Below are positions 13,860 through 19,378 of a DNA stretch of 19,378 bases, piece by piece. The position numbers and the translations under genes were made by a program. The DNA comes from Nitratifractor sp. (GTDB lineage Bacteria; Campylobacterota; Campylobacteria; Campylobacterales; Sulfurovaceae): contig WFSU01000148.1 of assembly GCA_015485845.1 (NCBI GenBank), forward strand, positions 1 to 19,378. The letters run 5' to 3'. A model generated the notes under the pieces. It saw only the letters and a program-made list of their open reading frames with translations. It had not been told where the DNA came from and made no database searches. Numbering within the stretch: position 1 is the stretch's first letter; each line of letters begins with the position of its first letter.

Positions 13860-14978
13860 ATGCTCCTTTTTACCCCCGGACCTACACCCGTACCTGAGTC
13901 GGTACGCCAGGCAATGGCGGCACCGACGATCCACCACCGCACACCGGAATTCGAAGCGATTTTCGCCGAAGTGCGTGCGCAACTGTTTGACCTGATGCAG
14001 ACCGATGAGGTGGTGATGCTTGCCTCCACCGGCACCGGCGCGATGGAAGCGGCCGTGACCAATCTCTGCCACGATACCCTTCTCAATATCAACGCCGGGA
14101 AGTTCGGTGAGCGTTTTGGAAAGATCGCCCGGGCACACGGCTTGGACAACGTCGAGATTAAGCACGAGTGGGATACCCCGGCTACCGTCGAAGAGGTGCT
14201 TCACACCCTCCGTGCCCATCCGGCCATTGATGCCCTTGCCATCCAGATCAGCGAATCGGCCGGCGGGCTGCGCCATCCGGTCGAAGCGATTGCTGCGGCG
14301 GTCAAAGCGGAGCGCCCGGATGTGATGATCATCGCCGACGGGATCACCGCTGTAGGGGTTGAGCCGATCGATGTCACGCACATTGATGCCCTTATTGCCG
14401 GGAGCCAGAAAGCACTGATGCTCCCTCCGGGGCTGGCCATTCTCGGCCTGAGCCATGCAGCCGTGGAGGCAATCGGAGAAGGGAAAGGGTATTATTTCAA
14501 CCTCGCCACCGAGATCAAGAAACAACGCCAGAACACCACTGCCTACACCGCCGCCACGACGTTGGTCATCGGCCTGCGCCGCATCCTTGAGATGATTCGG
14601 GATCAGGGGGGACTGGAGCGCCTCTATGACGTTACAGCACGCCGAGCCCGGGCGACACGGGGCGCCCTCGAGGCGATCGGACTGCACAGCTACCCGCAGA
14701 CTCCCGCTCCTTCGATGACGACGATTGACGATGCTGACGCCGAAGCGATCCGCCGCCTCCTCAAAGAGGCATATGCGATCAACGTCGCCGGAGGGCAGGA
14801 TCATCTCAAAGGGAAGATCTTCCGAATCAATCAAATGGGGCTCATCGCCCCCCACGAATCGGTCTGGGTGGTCAACGCCATCGAGCGGGCACTGGACAAG
14901 CTGGGGCGCCGTCCCTTTGACGATACCGCCGGACGGGTCTTCAATGACCTCTTTTTTGAGCGGACGGATCGGCAATGA
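13860..14978 (+). CDS. Class V PLP aminotransferase (alanine/serine-glyoxylate type)
   Basis: This 372-residue fold-type I, class V enzyme belongs to the alanine-glyoxylate/serine-glyoxylate/purine-catabolism aminotransferase group. It opens with LLFTPGPTPVPESVRQAM and HHRTPEFEAIF, typical of the group. STGTGAMEAA (about 56-65) binds cofactor phosphate, DGITAVGVEPID (160-171) holds the cofactor Asp, and GSQKALMLPPGLA contains Lys184 for the PLP Schiff base. A TTG at 13845 extends the frame by five codons, but GAGG six bases before ATG 13860 favours the ATG. Its stop overlaps hisZ (ATGA). Substrate cannot be told from sequence alone: relatives use Ala or Ser with glyoxylate, or Asp. No carboxysome or photorespiration gene is near. 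Confidence 0.9.
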   Translation: MLLFTPGPTPVPESVRQAMAAPTIHHRTPEFEAIFAEVRAQLFDLMQTDEVVMLASTGTGAMEAAVTNLCHDTLLNINAGKFGERFGKIARAHGLDNVEIKHEWDTPATVEEVLHTLRAHPAIDALAIQISESAGGLRHPVEAIAAAVKAERPDVMIIADGITAVGVEPIDVTHIDALIAGSQKALMLPPGLAILGLSHAAVEAIGEGKGYYFNLATEIKKQRQNTTAYTAATTLVIGLRRILEMIRDQGGLERLYDVTARRARATRGALEAIGLHSYPQTPAPSMTTIDDADAEAIRRLLKEAYAINVAGGQDHLKGKIFRINQMGLIAPHESVWVVNAIERALDKLGRRPFDDTAGRVFNDLFFERTDRQ

Positions 14979-15829
14979 TTTTCGCACACGAAATCCCTGC
15001 CGGGAGCCATCTCTATTTTGGCCGCAGTGCACACACCAAACGTCGGATCGAGACCCGTGCCGCCGAACGACTTCTCGATCAGGGGTACGAAGAGATCGCT
15101 ACGCCGCTCTTTTCGTATCAACAGCACGAGAACTTTGCCGACCGCCGTCCGCTGATCCGCCTCAACGATGCCGACAACCACGAAGTGAGCCTGCGTGCGG
15201 ATTCGACTGCCGATGTGGTGCGGATCGTCACTCGCCGACTCGGGCGCAGCTCTCAGGTGAAAAAGTGGTTTTATATCCAGCCGGTCTTTACCTTCCCGAC
15301 CACCGAGCAGTATCAGGTGGGTGCGGAGGTGATCGACGGGGAGTTTGTCGATGTGACCCGTACGGCACTCTCTCTCATGGAAACACTTGACCTTGATCCG
15401 TTGGTACAGATTGCCAACATCGCCATTCCCCGTCTCCTCGCTGAGAAGTATGGAGTGGATCTTGATGCGATTGAATCGATGAATCTTGATGTGATTCTGG
15501 CTTCCGGACATTCATGGATCGAAGCCCTTGTGCATATCCAGCACCCTCACGATTTGCAGGATGTCAGCATGTATCCGGCCGATCTCGCCGCCGAACTGAG
15601 CCGGATGGCTGACGCGGCTGTGCAGCTTGGCCACGAAAATGTCCTCCTCTCACCCCTTTACTTCGCGCGACTCCGCTATTACGACGCATTGGTGTTCCGT
15701 TTGTTTACGGACAACACCGTACTGGCGACGGGTGGCACCTACACCATCGATGGCATCAATGCCGCAGGCTTCGCCCTCTACACCGATGCCTGCATCACTC
15801 AGACTCTCCAAAAGGATATTCATGGCTAA
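14975..15829 (+). CDS. hisZ: ATP phosphoribosyltransferase regulatory subunit (HisZ-like)
   Basis: This 284-residue histidyl-tRNA-synthetase-like protein lacks tRNA charging function and, in the known family, joins short-form HisG to give the active, histidine-inhibited first enzyme of histidine synthesis. Seen here are TKRRIETRAAERLLDQGYEEIATPLFSYQQ, LRADSTADVVRIVTRRL and QPVFTFPTTEQYQVGAEVIDG, which match class II synthetase motifs 1 and 2. LATGGTYTIDG near the end stands in for motif 3. There is no anticodon-binding domain, so hisS is excluded. The start overlaps the aminotransferase stop (ATGA) and the end overlaps purA by 8 nt. HisG is not in the window. The link with purA makes sense, since histidine synthesis consumes ATP and returns AICAR to purine synthesis. 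Confidence 0.85.
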   Translation: MIFAHEIPAGSHLYFGRSAHTKRRIETRAAERLLDQGYEEIATPLFSYQQHENFADRRPLIRLNDADNHEVSLRADSTADVVRIVTRRLGRSSQVKKWFYIQPVFTFPTTEQYQVGAEVIDGEFVDVTRTALSLMETLDLDPLVQIANIAIPRLLAEKYGVDLDAIESMNLDVILASGHSWIEALVHIQHPHDLQDVSMYPADLAAELSRMADAAVQLGHENVLLSPLYFARLRYYDALVFRLFTDNTVLATGGTYTIDGINAAGFALYTDACITQTLQKDIHG

Positions 15830-17078
15830 CCAGGCAGACCTCATCGTCGGACTCCAATGGGGAGACGAGGGCAAAGGGAAGATCGTCGATCACATGGCGC
15901 AGACTCACGACTACGTGTGTCGTTTCGCTGGGGGGCACAATGCCGGACACACCATCGTCATCGGCGACCAGACCTATGCGCTACACTTGATCCCCTCCGG
16001 TGTCCTCAACCCTGAGGCCAAAAACGTCGTCGGCAACGGTGTCGTCCTCTCCCCCGTGGACTTCATCAAAGAGATGGAGCAGTTCGACGATCTCGAGGGG
16101 CGGCTTTTTATCTCTGACAAAGCACACTTGCTCCTCCCACACCATGCTCTTATCGATCAGGCACGCGAACGGATGAAAGGGGACAAAGCCATCGGCACCA
16201 CCGGCAAAGGGATCGGCCCCGCCTACGGGGACAAAGTTGCCCGGGTCGGTCACCGTGTCGGAGAACTCCTCGACCCGGCCAAACTCACCGCCAAGCTCAT
16301 GGCTTACTTCGAAATGTATCAAGGTATTTTCGATGTGATGGGCGTTGAATTGCCCAGCGAAGCGGAACTCCTCGCGGAGCTGGCCGGATACAAAAATGTG
16401 CTGGAACCCTACATCACCGATACCACGCTGCTGGTATGGGATGCGCTCGATCAGGGCAAAAAGATCCTCCTCGAGGGTGCGCAAGGCACCATGCTCGATA
16501 TCGACCACGGCACCTATCCCTATGTCACCAGCTCCACCACGGTCAGTGCAGGAGCCGCCAGCGGACTCGGGATCGCTCCGCGTGACATCGGTCGGGTTAC
16601 CGGCATCGCCAAAGCCTACTGCACTCGAGTCGGCAACGGCCCCTTCCCTAGTGAAGACCACGGCGAAGCCGGGCAGCGCCTCCGGGACAACGGCCACGAA
16701 TACGGTACCACCACCGGCCGCCCCCGTCGCTGCGGCTGGTTCGATGCGGTTGCTGCCCGCCACGCCGTTCGAATCAACGGGGTTGACCAGATCGCTCTGA
16801 TGAAACTCGATGTCCTCGATGGGTTTGATGAAGTCAAAGTGTGCGTCGCCTACGAAGTGGACGGCAAACGGATCGACTACGTCCCGTATGACCTCGAAGA
16901 GGCTACGCCGGTGTACGAAAGCTTCCCCGGCTGGGATAAAACGGAGGGAGTTCAAACCTTTGATGATCTTCCGGAGACGGCACGCAGTTACATCACGGCA
17001 CTTGAAGCGATGGTGGGGGCAAAAATGGGGATCATCTCCACTTCACCCGAGCGCGAAGATACGATTGTCCGAAAATAG
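15822..17078 (+). CDS. purA: Adenylosuccinate synthetase
   Basis: This 418-residue cytoplasmic enzyme makes adenylosuccinate from IMP, aspartate and GTP, the first committed step to AMP. Signatures are GLQWGDEGKGKIVD with Asp15, GGHNAGHT with His43 (both catalytic in the family), GTTGKGIGPAY, LLEGAQGTMLDIDHGTYPYVTSS and TTTGRPRRCGWFDAV. The start is ATG 15822, eight bases inside hisZ, with AAAGGA upstream; the open frame extending to 15627 is out-of-frame hisZ sequence. The end is complete. The gene is third in the aminotransferase-hisZ-purA unit; a -10 box for the next gene follows directly. Confidence 0.97.
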   Translation: MANQADLIVGLQWGDEGKGKIVDHMAQTHDYVCRFAGGHNAGHTIVIGDQTYALHLIPSGVLNPEAKNVVGNGVVLSPVDFIKEMEQFDDLEGRLFISDKAHLLLPHHALIDQARERMKGDKAIGTTGKGIGPAYGDKVARVGHRVGELLDPAKLTAKLMAYFEMYQGIFDVMGVELPSEAELLAELAGYKNVLEPYITDTTLLVWDALDQGKKILLEGAQGTMLDIDHGTYPYVTSSTTVSAGAASGLGIAPRDIGRVTGIAKAYCTRVGNGPFPSEDHGEAGQRLRDNGHEYGTTTGRPRRCGWFDAVAARHAVRINGVDQIALMKLDVLDGFDEVKVCVAYEVDGKRIDYVPYDLEEATPVYESFPGWDKTEGVQTFDDLPETARSYITALEAMVGAKMGIISTSPEREDTIVRK

Positions 17079-17080
17079 GT

Positions 17081-17086
17081 TATAAT
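17081..17086 (+). promoter_or_regulatory. Probable -10 box for the DUF507 gene
   Basis: TATAAT in AGGTTATAATACT begins three bases after the purA stop and 30 nt before the DUF507 ATG. It gives a leader of under 20 nt with a GGGGCACC ribosome-binding site. Confidence 0.5.
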
Positions 17087-17110
17087 ACTACTCAAAGAAA
17101 AAGGGGCACC

Positions 17111-17662
17111 ATGAGACTCAAACCACAACAAACCGGATACGTTGCCGGCAAAGTGGCCATTGATTTGGCCAACGCACCGTTTGTCCGCCTCCCCAAAGGG
17201 AAAGACGCCATCGTCGAAGCGGTCAAAAAGATCATCGATGCCAACCTCGAGGTGGAACACGCACTGGACGCCAAAGTCAAAGAGATTATCGATGAGAATT
17301 ACGACGAAATCGAATTCCAACACGCCGATGAGCGGCAGCTCTTTTTCATGATCAAAAAGAAGCTCGCCCCCGAAGCCGGCGTCATCATGAACTATGATGA
17401 CCGCTACAACGACCTCTCCCACACGATCCTCGATGAGCTGTACGAAAACTACCTTATTGAGTACGAGGTCAATGAAAATCAGATCAAAAACGTCATCTTC
17501 AAAGCGTTCAAAGCCTTCGCCGATTCGTTCGACGAAATCGATGACATTGTCTACACCAAGATTAAAAATATGGAGCGTGAAGTAATCCCCGGCACTCAGG
17601 ATTATGAACTGCTCTATGAGCGGCTTTATCAGGAAGAGCTGAGCAAGCGCGGGATGCTGTGA
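17111..17662 (+). CDS. DUF507 family protein
   Basis: This is a conserved 183-residue soluble protein of unknown function, seen in Campylobacterota and some other bacteria. It opens with MRLKPQQTGYVAGKVAIDL and contains a strongly charged, mostly helical sequence with LFFMIKKKLAPE and GVIMNYDDRYNDLSHTILDEL in the middle, where a two-part repeat of the DUF507 unit seems to meet. No signal peptide, membrane segment or catalytic motif is evident. Placement between purA and carA agrees with what I know of related genomes and hints at a housekeeping role, but no function can be given. Confidence 0.85.
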   Translation: MRLKPQQTGYVAGKVAIDLANAPFVRLPKGKDAIVEAVKKIIDANLEVEHALDAKVKEIIDENYDEIEFQHADERQLFFMIKKKLAPEAGVIMNYDDRYNDLSHTILDELYENYLIEYEVNENQIKNVIFKAFKAFADSFDEIDDIVYTKIKNMEREVIPGTQDYELLYERLYQEELSKRGML

Positions 17663-17671
17663 TTAAATTGG

Positions 17672-17699
17672 AAATTAGAAGTTAGAAATTAGAAATTAG
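17672..17699 (+). repeat. Four tandem AAATTAG-type heptamers
   Basis: Units are AAATTAG, AAGTTAG, AAATTAG and AAATTAG, followed by AACTTTA. They lie between DUF507 and carA, in an AT-rich stretch that contrasts with the surrounding DNA. A variable copy number is possible through slippage. No effect on carA is evident. Confidence 0.75.
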
Positions 17700-17716
17700 A
17701 ACTTTAGGGCGCGTAG

Positions 17717-17734
17717 GGTGTGCAATAGCACACC
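17717..17734 (+). repeat. 18-nt hairpin repeat (GGTGTGC family), perfect copy
   Basis: GGTGTGC-AATA-GCACACC is a perfect 7-bp stem with a 4-nt loop, the best of four copies. It stands 24 nt before the carA start, just ahead of its AAGGAGG ribosome-binding site, so it could shape carA translation or readthrough from DUF507. Confidence 0.7.
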
Positions 17735-17758
17735 AAACCCCCTGACAAGGAGGGAACC

Positions 17759-18877
17759 ATGACCAAAACAAGCCTCTACTTTGAAAACGGACTTTTCCTC
17801 GAAGCGCAGAGCTTCGGAGCTGAGGGGACAGCCGTGGGTGAAGTAGTGTTCAACACTTCCATGACGGGGTATCAGGAGATCGTCACCGATCCGAGTTATG
17901 CCGGGCAGTTTGTCACCTTTACGATGCCCGAAATCGGCAACGTCGGTGCCAACGCACAGGATATGGAGTCACGAGGAGCCTTTTGCAAGGGGATTATTGT
18001 CCGCAATTACCAGCCCCGCCCTTCCAACTTCCGCTCCGAAGAGTCTCTCGATGCCTTGATGCAGCGTTTCGGGGTGATGGGAATCACCGCCATCGATACC
18101 CGCTTTATCACCAAAATGCTCCGGGATGAGGGTGCCATGGAGATGATCGCTTCGACCGAGATTCACGACCAGGAGGAGCTGAAAAAACTCCTCGATCTTG
18201 CCCCCCGTATCGAAGAGGTCAATTACATCGAGCAGGTGAGTACCCGGGAGCCCTACATCCATACCGACAGCCGGTACGATATCGCCCAATTTGCTTACGG
18301 TGTCGCCCAAACCTCCAAGCGGATCATTGCTTACGACTTCGGGATCAAGCGCAATATCCTCAACGAGCTCACCCACGCCGGTGTTGAAGTCAAAGTCGTC
18401 CCGAACCATACCCCGGCAGATGAAGTGATCGACGCTTACGAATCGGGCGAAATTCAGGGAGTATTCCTCTCCAATGGCCCCGGCGACCCGCTTATCCTCA
18501 AGCAGGAAAAAGCAATCACCGAAGCGCTTCTGGCAGCGAAGATCCCTATGTTCGGGATCTGCCTTGGCCACCAAATGCTCTCCATTGCCCACGGACACGA
18601 CACGTACAAGCTGAAATTCGGTCACCACGGTGGCAACCACCCGGTCAAAAGTGCTGCCGGTAACGCTGTCGAAATTACCGCCCAGAACCACAACTACAAC
18701 GTCCCCGACGCTATTACCGAAATTGCCGACGTAACCCATGTTAACCTCTTTGATAACACTATCGAAGGGGTGCGATACAAAGGCGAGCCGGTGATGTCGG
18801 TTCAGCACCATCCCGAAGCGAGCCCCGGCCCCCATGAGAGCCGGTATGTCTTTGCCGAGTTTGCGGAGATGCTGTGA
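17759..18877 (+). CDS. carA: Carbamoyl-phosphate synthase small (glutaminase) subunit
   Basis: CarA splits glutamine and passes ammonia to CarB, which makes carbamoyl phosphate for pyrimidine and arginine synthesis. Length is 372 residues, as usual. The N-terminal domain shows EVVFNTSMTGYQEIVTDPSY and GIIVRNYQPRPSNFRSEESL. The class I glutamine amidotransferase domain has LSNGPGDP, FGICLGHQ with nucleophile Cys268, FGHHGGNHPVK, and HHPEASPGPHES with His351 and Glu353, giving a complete triad. A strong AAGGAGG site precedes ATG 17759. No obvious promoter lies in the DUF507-carA gap, so readthrough is likely. Its stop overlaps the ddl ATG (TGATG). carB is not in the window. Confidence 0.97.
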   Translation: MTKTSLYFENGLFLEAQSFGAEGTAVGEVVFNTSMTGYQEIVTDPSYAGQFVTFTMPEIGNVGANAQDMESRGAFCKGIIVRNYQPRPSNFRSEESLDALMQRFGVMGITAIDTRFITKMLRDEGAMEMIASTEIHDQEELKKLLDLAPRIEEVNYIEQVSTREPYIHTDSRYDIAQFAYGVAQTSKRIIAYDFGIKRNILNELTHAGVEVKVVPNHTPADEVIDAYESGEIQGVFLSNGPGDPLILKQEKAITEALLAAKIPMFGICLGHQMLSIAHGHDTYKLKFGHHGGNHPVKSAAGNAVEITAQNHNYNVPDAITEIADVTHVNLFDNTIEGVRYKGEPVMSVQHHPEASPGPHESRYVFAEFAEML

Positions 18878-19378
18878 TGAATCTTGCTATCCTTTTTGGC
18901 GGCTCGAGCCATGAGCACGAGATCAGCATCGTCTCGGCCATTACCCTGAAGAAAGTGCTCAAAAAAAGTACGCTTCAATTTATCTTCGTCGATGCGCAGC
19001 GGGATTTTTATCTCATCGATCCATCCAAGATGACCTCAAAACACTTCAGCAGCGGGGACTACAAAAAGAGTAAGAAACTTACCCTCAAAAAGGGAGGCTT
19101 CCACACCGAAGGGATGCTTGGCTCCAAGCCTGTCACCACCGATGCCGTGCTCAACCTCATCCACGGCCGCGACGGCGAAGACGGCAAGATCGCCGGGATG
19201 CTGGATTTTTATCATGTTCCGTTCATTGGCCCCCGTCTCGAAGCGGCAGCCTTGAGCTACAGCAAACTCACGACCAAATTCCTCGCCGCTTCTCTTGGCG
19301 TGGAGACGCTCCCCTACGAAGTACTTCGCCGTGACGACGAGCGCAAGATTGCCTTGCCCTATCCGGTCATTATCAAGC
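18877..19378 (+). CDS. ddl: D-alanine--D-alanine ligase, N-terminal 167 residues (3' end outside window)
   Basis: Ddl joins two D-alanines with ATP for the peptidoglycan stem peptide. The visible part begins NLAILFGGSSHEHEISIVSA, in which Glu15 is the family's substrate-binding and catalytic glutamate. It continues with LNLIHGRDGEDGKIAGMLDFYHVPFIGPRLEAAALSYSKLTTKFLAA, which matches the HGxxGEDGxxQG...PxxGP pattern and the helix before the ATP-grasp domain. The frame is open to the window end, so the ATP-binding part is not visible. ATG 18877 shares its A with the carA stop, which suggests translational coupling to carA. Confidence 0.93.
   Translation, partial: MNLAILFGGSSHEHEISIVSAITLKKVLKKSTLQFIFVDAQRDFYLIDPSKMTSKHFSSGDYKKSKKLTLKKGGFHTEGMLGSKPVTTDAVLNLIHGRDGEDGKIAGMLDFYHVPFIGPRLEAAALSYSKLTTKFLAASLGVETLPYEVLRRDDERKIALPYPVIIK

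Noticed and set aside
13809..15032. 407-residue minus-strand open frame opposite the aminotransferase
   Set aside because: Shadow of a gene with a clear PLP-lysine motif; no start context or motif of its own.
15627..15821. Upstream extension of purA within hisZ
   Set aside because: Out-of-frame hisZ sequence; PurA normally begins a few residues before the GLQWGDEGKGK loop, as it does from ATG 15822.

Overview
This window looks like a chromosomal stretch of a member of the Campylobacterota (former Epsilonproteobacteria), probably a free-living sulfur/hydrogen-oxidising type. The inference rests on the ArsS-like histidine kinase without a normal G1 box, the DUF507 gene beside carA and purA, the HisZ-type regulatory subunit, the PAS kinase with an HQWRQPL H-box, and promoters made mainly of a strong TATAAT box with a weak or absent -35. 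By eye the DNA is GC-rich for this phylum, which suggests a high-GC lineage such as the Nitratifractor/Sulfurovum group. That placement is inference; no marker gene settles it.

Layout. Positions 1-1296 are the 3' part of a transketolase gene. A repeat-bearing gap follows, then two minus-strand genes: an AAA_14-type ATPase (1463-2650) and a YajR-like MFS exporter (2707-4038). The exporter is divergent from rdgB (4130-4714). The gap between rdgB and the convergent bifunctional NAD(P)HX repair gene nnr (4919-6337, minus) is a cluster of small hairpin repeats. A yefM-yoeB toxin-antitoxin pair with a perfect consensus promoter comes next and is translationally coupled to mutY (7003-8019). Two signalling genes follow: a PAS histidine kinase whose 5' end seems frameshifted, and a REC-PAS-degenerate GGDEF-EAL protein whose receiver domain has lost about 30 residues. 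Then comes an envelope-stress-like set: an LTxxQ (Spy/CpxP-like) periplasmic protein, an OmpR-type response regulator and an ArsS-like kinase. An 86-nt structured element separates the chaperone from the regulator.

The last third is housekeeping. A class V aminotransferase, hisZ and purA are tightly overlapped; a DUF507 gene with its own -10 box, carA and the 5' part of ddl follow. These join serine/glycine-type amino-acid metabolism, histidine, purine and pyrimidine/arginine synthesis, and peptidoglycan precursor synthesis. Strong coupling (ATGA or TGATG junctions, or an 8-nt overlap) is seen at yefM/yoeB, yoeB/mutY, kinase/EAL, aminotransferase/hisZ, hisZ/purA and carA/ddl.

The least ordinary signals are a 47-nt two-hairpin repeat present in two inverted copies differing at one base, a second 18-nt hairpin family in four intergenic places, the deleted receiver domain, the frameshifted PAS kinase, and the long inverted repeat inside the chaperone/two-component operon. 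I saw no CRISPR array, tRNA, rRNA, insertion sequence or defence island, and no clear new multi-gene system.
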